Origin: Ferruginibacter sp.
Lineage (GTDB): Bacteria > Bacteroidota > Bacteroidia > Chitinophagales > Chitinophagaceae
Length of the DNA stretch: 64,000 nt
Reading direction: 5' to 3'
Assembly: GCA_025362235.1 (NCBI GenBank)
Contig: JANYGZ010000014.1
Location: 1-64,000 of the forward strand
The position numbers and the translations under genes are program-made. Of this stretch, positions 38,121-47,087 are shown one piece after another (position 1 is the first letter of the stretch; each line of letters opens with the position of its first letter). The notes beneath the pieces were generated by a model. The model worked only from the letters and a program-made list of their open reading frames with translations. It did not search any database and was not told where the DNA came from.

Positions 38121-39692
38121 CTACTGCATAAATATTTTAGCTAATTGCTGTGCCACCCTTTCTCCGTCCATGGCAGCACTAACAATACCACCTGCATAGC
38201 CAGCACCTTCTGCACACGGATAAAAATTAGTAAGCTGCGGGTGTGTTAATGTTTCAGCATCCCTTGGTATACGAACAGGAGATGATGTACGGCTTTCTGT
38301 TGCTACTACAATGGCGTCATTGGTAAAATACCCCTTCATTTTTTTTCCAAATGCTATAAATCCTTTTGCGATGGCATCATAAACAAAACCGGGTAATACT
38401 TCATTTAATGCCACTGCCTTAACACCAGGCTGGTAGCTGCATTCAGGCAAATCAGCAGACAATTTCCCTTTTGAAAAATCAACCATCCTTTGTGCCGGGG
38501 CTACAAATTTTCCTCCACCGGCAGCAAAAGATTTTTCTTCAACATATTGTTGAAATTGTAACATGGCAAGTTCTCCCGTAGTGTTAGTTATTTTTTTTTG
38601 TACAATATCACTCATTTCAACCTGTACCACGATACCGCTGTTGGCATAAGGGTTATTTCTTTTGGACGGGCTCCATCCATTTACTACTAATTGGCCAGGG
38701 CTGGTTGCTGCTGGCGCTATAATGCCACCGGGACACATGCAAAAGGAAAATACACCACGGCCATTTACCTGTTGCACCAAACTATAAGATGCTGCGGGTA
38801 AAAATTCACCTCTTGCAGAACAATGATATTGTACACTATCAATTAAGCTTTGTGGATGCTCCACCCTTACTCCTAAAGCAAAGGGTTTTGCTTCTATCAA
38901 TATTTTTTTATGATGCAATAATTCATAAATATCGCTGGCAGAATGCCCGGTTGCCAATATAAAGGCGTCTCCTTCAAATGTATGGCCATCAGCCGTTTTA
39001 AGGGATTTTATTTTTTCATTATTGATTATAAAATCAGTTACTTTTTTTTCAAATAAAAAATCGCCGCCACAGTCTTCAATTTTTTTTCGCATGGCAGTAA
39101 TGATTGTTGGTAATTTATTGGTGCCAATATGCGGATGAGCATCGTACAATATTTTTTCATCGGCACCAAAATATACAAACAGCTGCAGTATCCTGTTAAT
39201 ATCCCCTCTCTTATTACTTCGGGTATATAGTTTTCCGTCACTGTATGTACCGGCACCGCCTTCGCCAAAACAGTAATTGCTATCAGGGTTTACAATACCT
39301 TCTTTATTCATTATAGCAAGATCCCTTCTTCTTGCACGTACATCTTTACCTCTTTCAAGTAATATGGGTTTAATGCCCAGTTCAATTAATTGCAATGCAG
39401 CAAATAAACCTGCCGGACCTGCACCAATGATGACCACTTTTTTGGCGGATTGCCGTACATCTTTAAAATTAAAAGACTGGATTTTTCTTTTATAAAAAGG
39501 TTCGTCGATAAATGCTATAACAGTAAGATTAACCCAAATTATTTTTCCCCTTGCATCAATAGATTTTTTATCAATGTGAAAACCATTAACAGTACTTATT
39601 TTTTTGCCCGTAGTTTTTGCTATTAATGATTTTATTGCTGAGTCGTCAGCGGTCTCGGCAGGTAGTAATTTGAGTGAAATTTTTTGTTGCAT
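38121..39692 (-). CDS. FAD-dependent oxidoreductase, COG2509 family
   Basis: About 523 residues from ATG 39692. The N-terminal ~90-residue domain precedes the dinucleotide fold (VVIIGAGPAGLFAALQLIELG), as in uncharacterised COG2509 FAD-dependent dehydrogenases. Further marks are GKLYTRSNKRGD, ATGHSASDIYELL, GRGVFSFCMCPGG with family cysteines, and the C-terminal EGAGYAGGIVSAAMDGERVAQ that closes the FAD site. The substrate is unknown. The gene stands alone between the ABC operon and the DUF3127 gene. Confidence 0.87.
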   Translation of the reverse strand: MQQKISLKLLPAETADDSAIKSLIAKTTGKKISTVNGFHIDKKSIDARGKIIWVNLTVIAFIDEPFYKRKIQSFNFKDVRQSAKKVVIIGAGPAGLFAALQLIELGIKPILLERGKDVRARRRDLAIMNKEGIVNPDSNYCFGEGGAGTYSDGKLYTRSNKRGDINRILQLFVYFGADEKILYDAHPHIGTNKLPTIITAMRKKIEDCGGDFLFEKKVTDFIINNEKIKSLKTADGHTFEGDAFILATGHSASDIYELLHHKKILIEAKPFALGVRVEHPQSLIDSVQYHCSARGEFLPAASYSLVQQVNGRGVFSFCMCPGGIIAPAATSPGQLVVNGWSPSKRNNPYANSGIVVQVEMSDIVQKKITNTTGELAMLQFQQYVEEKSFAAGGGKFVAPAQRMVDFSKGKLSADLPECSYQPGVKAVALNEVLPGFVYDAIAKGFIAFGKKMKGYFTNDAIVVATESRTSSPVRIPRDAETLTHPQLTNFYPCAEGAGYAGGIVSAAMDGERVAQQLAKIFMQ

Positions 39693-39800
39693 AAGCCCAA
39701 ACCCCACTGGGGCTTTTAATGAACAGGATATAAAGTTTTTTAAATGATATAAAAATTGCCCAATGGTATTTAATTTCCACTTTTGGGGTGCAAGGGTTCT

Positions 39801-40193
39801 TTAAAAAGGCAAATCATCAATTGCTTCGGGGGAAGTAGCAGAAAATGTATCTAAAGGCTCCATATATTCGTTGTCTGTACCACCTTTATCTGTTGCGGCC
39901 TGTAAAACCTGCTCAATGCGCCAGGCATCTAAATTAGTAATATAATTTACTTTGCCATCTTTTTCCCATTTACTTCCTTTAATATTAAACGATACTTTTA
40001 TTTCGTCCCCAATATTTACTTTGTCAATGATAGAAGTTTTATCCTGAACAGATTGAAACTTTACATAATTGGTAATGGTTCTGCCACCGATATCATCCGT
40101 TTTTTCAACTGCAAATTCCCTTGTTTTAAAAGTTTCTGTACGTTGAACAGTGTCGTATTTGGCTACTAATTTGCCGGTTAATTCGTAACTCAT
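39801..40193 (-). CDS. DUF3127 OB-fold protein with SSB-like C-terminal tail
   Basis: 130 residues. The body (MSYELTGKLVAKYDTVQRTETFKTREFAVEK at the start) matches DUF3127, a predicted OB-fold DNA-binding protein of Bacteroidota. The acidic C-terminus ends in DDLPF, very similar to the DDIPF tip by which SSB recruits repair and replication partners. This suggests a single-strand-binding protein or an SSB paralogue. It diverges from dnaA across the putative origin region. Confidence 0.85.
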   Translation of the reverse strand: MSYELTGKLVAKYDTVQRTETFKTREFAVEKTDDIGGRTITNYVKFQSVQDKTSIIDKVNIGDEIKVSFNIKGSKWEKDGKVNYITNLDAWRIEQVLQAATDKGGTDNEYMEPLDTFSATSPEAIDDLPF

Positions 40194-40909
40194 GTTATTG
40201 TTTTTATATTGTAAAAGTAAACTTATTTAGTAATAAAAAATTTTGCAAATTCTTTTCTTTTTGGGTAATAAAAAATGTCTATCTTTCTATGTTTAAAATA
40301 CTTTTACCCAAACAACAGGATAAGTAAAATTTCGACAATATTTTTAATAAAAGCGAACTAATAATTGATAATATTTGTGCAGGTATTAAAAAATAAAATG
40401 TAAAATTATTTACTTGACCTGCTAAACAAATTAATCAGATGAGGATAATAACACTGTAGCGGTAAACATAAAAATGAGGGAATTTCTTACAGAAAATGGT
40501 TGTACTTAAATACAGAAAAACGGAAATAAAGTAAGTGATTTGACAATTGCCAATTTAATGGGAAATATTAATAAAAATATTGTGGGCATCAGGCATATTT
40601 TTTTATTGCTGCATATTAGTAAAAAATAAATTTAAAAAGTAATTTTTTTATAGGTAAAGCAGGCTGGATGGGCATTATATAGGAAGGAAAGGTTTTTATT
40701 TTTTTTATTTTTTTTTAAGTAAACTTATTAAAAACCCATACTGTGGTTATACTGGGAAAAACAAGTGAATAAAAAATTTTTTTTTCAACAAATTATTTTG
40801 ATATTCGCTTTCCCCAACAAATTATAAGTTCTCAATTGCTATAATCAGATGGTTCTGAAATATTTTGACTGTGGATAATTTTATAAATACGTAAATTGCT
40901 TATTGAATA
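40194..40909. other. AT-rich 716-bp region upstream of dnaA, candidate oriC
   Basis: No gene. The region is strongly AT-rich, with long T tracts around 40690-40720 that could unwind. A perfect DnaA box lies at 40870-40878 and a weaker TGTGGTTAT at 40742-40750 (two mismatches). Bacteroidota origins are not always beside dnaA, and only one perfect box is present, so origin function is a hypothesis. Confidence 0.4.
40870..40878 (-). promoter_or_regulatory. Perfect DnaA box
   Basis: Reads TTATCCACA on the minus strand, the exact high-affinity DnaA box. It lies 31 bp upstream of the dnaA start and could act in autoregulation of dnaA, in origin function, or both. Confidence 0.65.
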
Positions 40910-42343
40910 ATGGATAAAGTTTTTGATAAAGTATGGTCCAATTGCTTAGAGATAATCAAAGACATTGTAGAATGGCAGCATTTTAAAACATGGTTCGAAC
41001 CAATAAAACCCGTAGCTTTAAAAGAAAAGGTGTTAACCATACAGGTGCCAAGCCAATTCTTTTTTGAATACCTGGAAGAACATTATATAAGTTTACTGGC
41101 AAAAACACTGAAGAGGGAACTGGGTAAAGATGCCCGGTTGGAATACAGGATAATGGTTGACAGCGGCAACAGTAAAAACAAACCGCTAACAATGGATGTA
41201 CCTGGTCATGGTTTTAAATCATATTCAAACAACGAAATGGATTTTCCTTTAGTCATAAATAATCCTGTCAAAAATCCATTTGTGATTCCTGGCCTTAAAA
41301 AAATGCAGATAGACCCGCAGTTAAATCATGCGTATACATTTGACAGTTTTATTGAAGGCGATTGTAACAGGGTAGCAAGACGTGCCGGTAAAACCGTGGC
41401 AGAAAAACCTGGTACTACTTCTTTTAACCCATTGGTAATTTATGGAGGCGTTGGTTTAGGTAAAACGCACCTGGCCCAGGCAATAGGTAACGAGGTTAAA
41501 CGGATACATAATAATAAAGTAGTATTATACGTAAGTTCCGAAAAATTCATCAACCAGTTTATCGATCATGGCCGTAACGGCGCCATCAATGATTTTATAC
41601 ATTTTTACCAGTTGATAGATGTGTTAATTATTGATGATGTACAATTTTTTAATAGGGCCGAAAAATCTCAGGATGCCTTTTTTTCTATATTTAATCACCT
41701 GCACCAAAGCGGTAAACAGTTAATATTAACCAGCGATAAACCCCCTAAAGACCTGGAAGGGGTACAGGAGCGCTTATTAAGCCGTTTTAGATGGGGATTA
41801 AGCGCCGATCTTCAGGTACCTGATTATGATACCAAGATTGATATTTTAGAGAAAAAAATGAAGAATGACGGGTTGGAAATGCCCAAGGAAGTGGTGAAAT
41901 ATATTGCTTATAATATCAATAGCAATATACGGGAACTGGAAGGTGCTTTAATATCATTATTGGCACAATCTTCGCTAAACAAAAGGGAAATTGATCTTGA
42001 ATTGGCAAAGAAAGTACTACGAAATTTTGTAAAATCTTCCAGCAAGGAAATAACTATCGACGCTATCCAAAAAATGGTGTGCGAATATTATGATGTCCCA
42101 TATGACAAGTTGTTACAAAAAACCCGTAAACGGGAAATTGTACAGGCACGCCAGATTACTATGTTTTTAGCAAAGGCTTTCACTAAAAATTCACTTAAAA
42201 CGATTGGTGAACATTTTGGTGGTAGAGATCATACAACAGTAATACATAGCTGCCAAACAGTAAAAGATTTAATGGATACCGATACAATGTTTAAAGAAAG
42301 TGTAATAGAACTACAGCAAAAAGTTCAATTGGCTGCCATGTAA
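40910..42343 (+). CDS. dnaA: Chromosomal replication initiator protein DnaA
   Basis: 477 residues, full length. Domain I (VWSNCLEIIKDIVEWQHFKTWFEPI) is followed by a short linker. The AAA+ domain has Walker A GGVGLGKTHLAQAIG, Walker B VLIIDDVQFF and the RLLSRFRWGL arginine region. Domain IV carries the DnaA-box binding helix with GRDHTTVIHSCQTV. It initiates chromosome replication. Intact and followed by a strong terminator. Confidence 0.97.
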   Translation: MDKVFDKVWSNCLEIIKDIVEWQHFKTWFEPIKPVALKEKVLTIQVPSQFFFEYLEEHYISLLAKTLKRELGKDARLEYRIMVDSGNSKNKPLTMDVPGHGFKSYSNNEMDFPLVINNPVKNPFVIPGLKKMQIDPQLNHAYTFDSFIEGDCNRVARRAGKTVAEKPGTTSFNPLVIYGGVGLGKTHLAQAIGNEVKRIHNNKVVLYVSSEKFINQFIDHGRNGAINDFIHFYQLIDVLIIDDVQFFNRAEKSQDAFFSIFNHLHQSGKQLILTSDKPPKDLEGVQERLLSRFRWGLSADLQVPDYDTKIDILEKKMKNDGLEMPKEVVKYIAYNINSNIRELEGALISLLAQSSLNKREIDLELAKKVLRNFVKSSSKEITIDAIQKMVCEYYDVPYDKLLQKTRKREIVQARQITMFLAKAFTKNSLKTIGEHFGGRDHTTVIHSCQTVKDLMDTDTMFKESVIELQQKVQLAAM

Positions 42344-42367
42344 AAAAATGTATATATAATAATAGTT

Positions 42368-42400
42368 ATCCAAATTCTTTATTGAATTTGGATTTTTTTT
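42368..42400 (+). terminator. Intrinsic terminator of dnaA
   Basis: Perfect 10-bp stem ATCCAAATTC / GAATTTGGAT with a 6-base loop, followed directly by eight T, 24 bp after the dnaA stop codon. Confidence 0.88.
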
Positions 42401-42558
42401 GCAAGTCCCCCCAAAAGATAGCGTCCTAACTTCTTATTTTGGTTTAGAACTATTTTGAAATAGGGTTTAAAAAAACTTCAACATATTTTCATTTAGTTTT
42501 GGGTATTACGTTGTTGAAGTGTATTTTTACAACCCCTTATAAAAGTTAAGGTCAGGTA

Positions 42559-42647
42559 GGAGAGATGCCTGAGTGGCCGAAAGGAACGGTTTGCTAAATC
42601 GTCGTACGGGTAACACTGTACCGTGGGTTCGAATCCCACTCTCTCCG
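42559..42647 (+). tRNA. tRNA-Ser (anticodon GCT)
   Basis: 89 bases with a paired acceptor stem GGAGAGA / TCTCTCC, discriminator G, an anticodon stem ACGGT / ATCGT enclosing TTGCTAA (GCT at 42593-42595), a long variable arm typical of serine tRNA, and a T loop GTTCGAATC. The 3' CCA is not encoded. Confidence 0.96.
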
Positions 42648-42737
42648 CAAAAAGTTCTTACTTAATTATTACATCATTTCCCAATAGTAAAAATGGCTGC
42701 ATCAAAGCTAAATGGTATAATATAAAGTCTAACAGTT

Positions 42738-42812
42738 CGGGATGTAGCGTAGCCCGGTTATCGCGCCTGGTTTGGGACCAGGAGGTCGCAAGTTCGAATC
42801 TTGCCATCCCGA
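42738..42812 (+). tRNA. tRNA-Pro (anticodon TGG)
   Basis: 75 bases: acceptor CGGGATG / CATCCCG, discriminator A, anticodon stem CCTGG / CCAGG with loop TTTGGGA (TGG at 42773-42775) and T loop GTTCGAATC. CCA is not encoded. It is followed at once by a terminator and then by the accessory region. Confidence 0.96.
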
Positions 42813-42819
42813 CTTTTTT

Positions 42820-42858
42820 AATGACAAAACCCTTGTTTAACAAGGGTTTTGTCATTTT
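42820..42858 (+). terminator. Strong terminator after the tRNA genes
   Basis: A very long near-perfect inverted repeat (42820-42837 with 42839-42856; arms AATGACAAAACCCTTGTT and its complement), followed by T-rich sequence. It begins 8 bp after tRNA-Pro. Confidence 0.88.
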
Positions 42859-43090
42859 ATTTAAGTATATTCAGAGATTATTCAGAGAACATTTCTTAAT
42901 AAAAAATAAGATTATTTTTTCTCTTCGCCATCTTGCATAGCATAAATTATTCTCCCGGCTGCAAATTTGTTAGCGGAGGCAAAAGATTGTCACGAATTCC
43001 ATTTGAACAATTCGTACAAATGATTAAGCGACTCTTTCCAGTCGCCTATGAAATGCTGTCGGTCGCCTTTTAACATATATGCCTTAGACT

Positions 43091-43131
43091 AAGGAGTACA
43101 GGAGGTGAGAATCCCCTTGCTTACACGACTA
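43091..43131 (+). mobile_element. Group II intron 3'-end-like fragment (tentative)
   Basis: The segment aaggagtaca-ggaggtgaga-atccccttgc-ttacacgact resembles the domain VI/3' end that closes many bacterial group II introns (GGTGAaACTCCCTTGCTTACTCG type) and aligns with a second copy near 50951. No reverse transcriptase gene is present. It lies just before the first accessory gene after the tRNAs. The rest of 42859-43142 shows only two small hairpins, one near 43030 and one near 43085. Confidence 0.35.
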
Positions 43132-43142
43132 GCGGTTCGTTG

Positions 43143-43715
43143 TTATTGTCTGTCCACTGTGTAATTCAGTTCAGTTACCCCGCAAGCAAATTGTCGAGTA
43201 GTCAATAGTTTTAGTTTTATTTTGTCTTTGATGTCTACAAACAATGGAATGCCTCGTCCGAGAATAATTGGATTAACAAATAGCCAGTAGCCGTCAATTA
43301 AGTTCAGTTGAATAAGTGAATGTGTAGCTGTCGGGCTACCAAAAAGCAAGATGTCTTTACCTGCCTGTTGCTTTATTTCATTTATTCTGTCCGAAAGGTT
43401 GTCGCTAATAATTTTTGTGTTAGTCAAACCTGCGTCTTTCATTGTTTTTGATAAAACAACTTTGTGAACTTTGTTATACCACTTTGAATGTTCAATGTCG
43501 TGCTTGGTCGCTGTCGGCTTGTCTCCTGCGGTAGGCCAGTAATTTTCCATCATCTGATAAGTTACTCGTCCATATAATGCAGTGTCGCCTTCGCTTATCC
43601 GATTACCGACATAATCAAAAATTTCTTCATCAACTTTAATCCAGTCCATTTCTCCGTTCAGTCCTGCTACAAAACCGTCAAGCGATATGTGCATAAATGA
43701 AATTATTTTTCTCAT
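43143..43715 (-). CDS. Dihydrofolate reductase-like protein (RibD C-terminal domain family)
   Basis: 190 residues. MRKIISFMHISLDGFVAGLNGEMDWIKV is the typical start of the small RibD_C/DHFR-like family common in Bacteroidota accessory DNA. LYGRVTYQMMENYWP and LLFGSPTATHSLIQLNLIDGYWLFVNPIILGRGIPLF mark the NADPH-binding fold. The true substrate of this subgroup is unknown; it need not be folate-related. It is last in a run of minus-strand small genes. Confidence 0.87.
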   Translation of the reverse strand: MRKIISFMHISLDGFVAGLNGEMDWIKVDEEIFDYVGNRISEGDTALYGRVTYQMMENYWPTAGDKPTATKHDIEHSKWYNKVHKVVLSKTMKDAGLTNTKIISDNLSDRINEIKQQAGKDILLFGSPTATHSLIQLNLIDGYWLFVNPIILGRGIPLFVDIKDKIKLKLLTTRQFACGVTELNYTVDRQ

Positions 43716-43751
43716 ATAATTCTATTTTTTATTGTTGTCTATGGTTTGTTA

Positions 43752-43783
43752 CTGTCTTTTTACAATTCTGACTAACGTTTTTT
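43752..43783. repeat. Boundary motif copy 1 (TTCTGACTAACG)
   Basis: Shares the core TTCTGAC(T/G)AACGTTTTTTA, preceded by a GTCTnnnnAnn block, with copies at 45230 and 52448. It lies between the DHFR-like gene and the upstream SRPBCC gene. Confidence 0.5.
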
Positions 43784-43802
43784 AATTACAATTATTTTTC
43801 GG

Positions 43803-44213
43803 TTAGGTTGACTCTACATATTTTTTAAAGTTATCAAGTATTGCTTGCCAACCACCTTTTTGTATTTCGATTGGGTTCTCTTTTTCTGGGTCAAATGTTA
43901 CTATTATTTTTGTTTGATCGCCTAAACTATCAAATTTTACATTTGCATTTCGTCCACCAAATTCATATGTAAACTCTTTACCTTCTAAAATATTAGTGTA
44001 AACCGCTTCAAAGTCAAATCCAAAACTTCCGTCTTTGGCTTCCATTCTTGCATTGTAAGTTCCACCTACTTTCATTTCATTTTGAGCTGTTGGGCAATGC
44101 CAAGAGGGGTCTGCAAAATTCCAATTCATAATGTGGGTTGGGTTTGTGTAGTAATCCCAAACTTTTTTTGCGTCTGCATCAATAGTTGCAGTTACTGTGA
44201 TTTTGCTATCCAT
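43803..44213 (-). CDS. SRPBCC/AHSA1 domain protein
   Basis: 136 residues covering one START-like hydrophobic-ligand fold: ITVTATIDADAKKVWDYYTNPTHIMNWNFADPSWHCPTAQ at the N-terminus and GGWQAILDNFKKYVES at the C-terminus. This matches the activator-of-Hsp90-ATPase-homologue 1-like family. The ligand is unknown. Intact, unlike several neighbours. Confidence 0.85.
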   Translation of the reverse strand: MDSKITVTATIDADAKKVWDYYTNPTHIMNWNFADPSWHCPTAQNEMKVGGTYNARMEAKDGSFGFDFEAVYTNILEGKEFTYEFGGRNANVKFDSLGDQTKIIVTFDPEKENPIEIQKGGWQAILDNFKKYVEST

Positions 44214-44247
44214 TTTTTTATTTTAGTTCGCAATTGAAAGAAGTTTT

Positions 44248-44563
44248 TTATTGGTCATTTAACGAATTAATTCCCTGTTCTTTAAGTTTTGCTAATCCGT
44301 CTTTCATTGCTTTAACTTGTTCTGGTGAGTGTTCTTGCCATATTGAAATTTCGCCAACAACTTTAAACGGATGTTCGGAACGATAAGACTTTGTTGGATT
44401 ACCTGGAAATTTTTTGTCTGTTAAATCAGGGTCATCCTCAATAGTTGGAGTTAAAACCAACTTCTATAAAGTCTCCAACATTCAGATCAGCTCTTGACCC
44501 GTGAAAGTATGTCTGAGCAAAACGGCTTTGAGTGGTTTTATTTTCGATTTTGTTTTGTTCCAT
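44248..44563 (-). pseudogene. arr: NAD(+)-rifampin ADP-ribosyltransferase (arr) with internal deletion
   Basis: From ATG 44563 the frame reads an Arr N-terminus (FAQTYFHGSRADLNVGDF) up to GFNSNY and then TGA. The other frame resumes at PTIEDDPDLTDKKFPGNP and runs to the end of a normal Arr (HSPEQVKAMKDGLAKLKEQGIN). About 45 central residues, including much of the NAD-binding fold, are missing and the halves are out of frame. Intact Arr inactivates rifampin by ADP-ribosylation; this copy should be dead. Confidence 0.85.
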
Positions 44564-44669
44564 TATTGTAATTTCTGTTTAGTTATTAAATCCTGCATTT
44601 GGTTTACTATAATAAATGTGAAAGCTACCTCAAAGGTCTGAGATAGCTTTAAAAAATAATTTTAATAGC

Positions 44670-45106
44670 TTATGCTTCTTTTATAAAGTTGCCATCCTTA
44701 TCAAATACCAATTCTTTTCCACCTTTAATTTCTGCTTCATAAGTTACAGTTCCACTGGCATCAGTTACTAAGCCTGCCTCCATAATTTTTACATTTGGCT
44801 TATTTTTTTAATATACTCTGAGGCTTTGGCTGGTAATTGATTTATAGAAATTGCTTTTACATGTTCTATGAAAATTCCTGTTGGCGTGAATAAAGCAGAG
44901 TTGTCTTCGCCTGATTTACCACCCCAATTAGCTTCATAATTAGCTTTCTCTTTTTCCCAAGCAACTTTGAATTTAGTTGATTCTGGATACTTTGCCAAAA
45001 ATGCAGATTTTACCTAGTTGGGTATATTTTCTGTTTTTAGGTCTTGTGCTTATGCACCAACTATTAAAAAGCTGGAAAGTATAATCGTAGCTAAATACTT
45101 TTTCAT
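44670..45106 (-). pseudogene. PepSY-like periplasmic protein, degraded
   Basis: Reading from ATG 45106: signal peptide MKKYLATIILSSFLIVGA, an in-frame TAA, AQDLKTENIPN, an in-frame TAG, then VKSAFLAKYPESTKFKVAWEKEKANYEANW and the rest of a PepSY-like/DUF2874 domain. A frameshift at an A-rich run follows, then EAGLVTDASGTVTYEAEI to GNFIKEA and TAA. Three independent lesions in ~430 bp make this a pseudogene. Confidence 0.8.
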
Positions 45107-45229
45107 TTTATGTTAAGTTTAAATGTAATTGAATTATTACCCTGCAAAGTTAGCTTTGTCAAAACCGACTTGTGTTACACATTAAGTTAAATAAGTTACA
45201 TCATCCACACTTTTTAATTTTTAGAAAAG

Positions 45230-45260
45230 TCTGTGTAAGTATTCTGACGAACGTTTTTTA
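45230..45260. repeat. Boundary motif copy 2
   Basis: GTCTGTGTAAG followed by TATTCTGACGAACGTTTTTTA, related to the copies at 43752 and 52448. It lies between the PepSY-like and AHSA1 pseudogenes. Confidence 0.5.
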
Positions 45261-45682
45261 TCCTATTCCAGCAGTTAATAAATTCAACAAACTGCCAGTT
45301 AGATATTGTGTCCCACCTTTAACGAAAGCATTGTAACACTCTACTTCGGGAACTAAACTGACGTGAGTAAAATTTATTTGTATTGCATCTCTGTTCTCCG
45401 TAATTTAAAAAATTACTTCTGTGTTTTTCCATTTGGTTTTGTTTTTAAACGAAGGCAGATAGCAGTCGATAACATGCCTGACAATTTTTTTGTTGGCAGC
45501 AATTTCGGTTATTTTAAAAGTAACCCAAGTGTCTCTTGAATAATAAGTAAAAACATCATTTGGTTTTTCTGTTTTACCATCAAGGTTTTTGCTCCACCAT
45601 TCCGTTACTTTAGAAATGCTTTTGAATGCTTCATTGGCTGTAATGTTTGCTGTGATGCTACATGTGTAATTTTCATTTTCAT
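45258..45682 (-). pseudogene. AHSA1/SRPBCC protein interrupted by TAA
   Basis: The frame matches the neighbouring intact AHSA1 genes (ITANEAFKSISKVTEWWSKNLDGKTEKPNDVF to WKNTEVIF). It hits TAA at 45405-45407 where the paralogue has Glu (EVVFEISKK), then continues with TENRDAIQINFTHVSLVPEVECYN to the normal C-terminus and a second TAA at 45258. The start also lacks an in-frame ATG, so a small indel there is likely. A single GAA to TAA change explains the main lesion. Confidence 0.78.
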
Positions 45683-45699
45683 TTTTTTCTTTCAAGTAA

Positions 45700-45965
45700 T
45701 TATTCAGGTAGCATAGTATCATTCCAATCCCGAATAACAAATGATTTTACAAGCCCTTCAAGTATGAAAGGGTCTTCGGTAACAAATTCCTCGGCTGCTG
45801 CACGGGTTTTGAATATTGCCATATTTCCCATGTCACTAAACGGTCCGATACCAATGACCTCACCCTTGCTATGTATTCATCCACCAAAGCTTTATGTCTT
45901 GGATAAACATTAATAATAGTTTCCATAGTTGCTCCTGATGGTTCTCCAATTACTACTGCTTTCAT
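45700..45965 (-). pseudogene. YCII-related protein, frameshifted
   Basis: From ATG 45965: MKAVVIGEPSGATMETIINV, then YPRHKALVDEYIA, then a -1 shift at GCAAGGG (one A fewer than needed). After correction the frame reads GEVIGIGPFSDMGNMAIF, then KTRAAAEEFVTEDPFILEG, to SFVIRDWNDTMLPE and TAA. This is a YCII/YciI-like alpha-beta fold whose shortened product would be about 72 residues with a wrong tail. Confidence 0.72.
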
Positions 45966-46036
45966 TTTGCTGATTTGTTGTTTAAAATTGTTTGTATTTT
46001 ATTGAGTTTGGTTGTTCGTCTAAGAGGACTAAATGG

Positions 46037-46492
46037 TTACCGCTTTTCCAGATACCATGTGAGTTTCCCTTTACCCGTGGCTATTAAACTTTGTAAACTT
46101 TTTTGGATAAATCCTATCCAGGCATCCCGGCACACATTGTAACACTCATAGGTTGGGACTAATCCAATTTGAGTGAAAACCAACTGTGTTTTGTTACCTT
46201 GTTTGGAAATTTCAAAAGTAATTTTATTGCCAGTCCATTCAGTTGAATCTTTAGTAAATTTAAAATAGTTGTCCTCAACCAACCACACTACTTTTTTCTC
46301 GGGAATCGTTTCAATTGTTTTTATTTTGCTGCGATGATTGTCTCCGAAATGATAGTTCCACTCATCATTGAGTTTGTCAGTATCGCCTTCAATGTCTTCA
46401 CTCCACCAGGCTCTAGCATTATGGACGGCTTTAAAAACTTCGGCGGGTGATTGCTCTACCAAAATGCCAGTAGTAAAATTTTGATTTTCCAT
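46037..46492 (-). CDS. AHSA1/SRPBCC domain protein
   Basis: 151 residues, one START-like domain: GILVEQSPAEVFKAVHNARAWWSEDIEGDTDKLNDEW, KITFEISKQGNKTQLVFTQIGLVPTYECYNVCRDAWIGFI. Close relative of the gene at 46630-47064 and of the pseudogene at 45258-45682, so these arose by local duplication. Function unknown. It sits downstream of an ArsR-type regulator on the same strand. Confidence 0.86.
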   Translation of the reverse strand: MENQNFTTGILVEQSPAEVFKAVHNARAWWSEDIEGDTDKLNDEWNYHFGDNHRSKIKTIETIPEKKVVWLVEDNYFKFTKDSTEWTGNKITFEISKQGNKTQLVFTQIGLVPTYECYNVCRDAWIGFIQKSLQSLIATGKGKLTWYLEKR

Positions 46493-46629
46493 TTGATTTT
46501 TTGTTTTTTATTTTACTAATTTATTGTTGCTTTGTTGTGAGTTGCCCGAAACATTTAATAATAAAATAAAGGATATTGAAGCAATTGTTATAATTATTTT
46601 TGATTTTTACAAATTATTTTTTGTTAAGG

Positions 46630-47064
46630 TTATTCAGGCATTCCCTTACCTTCATTGATAAACTTTACCAAACTATTTGTAATATGACCATTCCAGCCGA
46701 CTTCGCAATCATTGTAACACTCAACGCCTGGCACTAAACCAATATGAGTGAAATCAATTTGTGTGGTATTTCCTTTTTTGGAAATCTCAAAAACTACTTC
46801 TGTGCCGTTCCATTCTTTTTTGGCTTTAATCCAATGCAAATTGCAGTTGGTTACTTTCCAGGTTACTTTTTTGTTTGGCACTAATTCGCTGATTTGAAAG
46901 TCAACGTAGGTTTCGCCAAAATCAACAGTGAATTTGTAGTTTAGCTTTTCTGTTTCGCCTTTGACTTTCTTTGCCCACCATAGATTTACCTGGTTGATTT
47001 TTTTAAAAGCTTCTTCTGCGGAAGCATTTACCGTGATTGTTCTGTGAAAATTTTTCGTTTCCAT
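46630..47064 (-). CDS. AHSA1/SRPBCC domain protein
   Basis: 144 residues with the same fold and motifs as its neighbour: ITVNASAEEAFKKINQVNLWWAKKVKGETEKLN, TEVVFEISKKGNTTQIDFTHIGLVPGVECYNDCEVGW. It begins 23 bp after the ArsR-type gene and is likely in one transcript with it. Confidence 0.86.
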   Translation of the reverse strand: METKNFHRTITVNASAEEAFKKINQVNLWWAKKVKGETEKLNYKFTVDFGETYVDFQISELVPNKKVTWKVTNCNLHWIKAKKEWNGTEVVFEISKKGNTTQIDFTHIGLVPGVECYNDCEVGWNGHITNSLVKFINEGKGMPE

Positions 47065-47087
47065 TCTTTTAATTTTTAATTTGTAAA

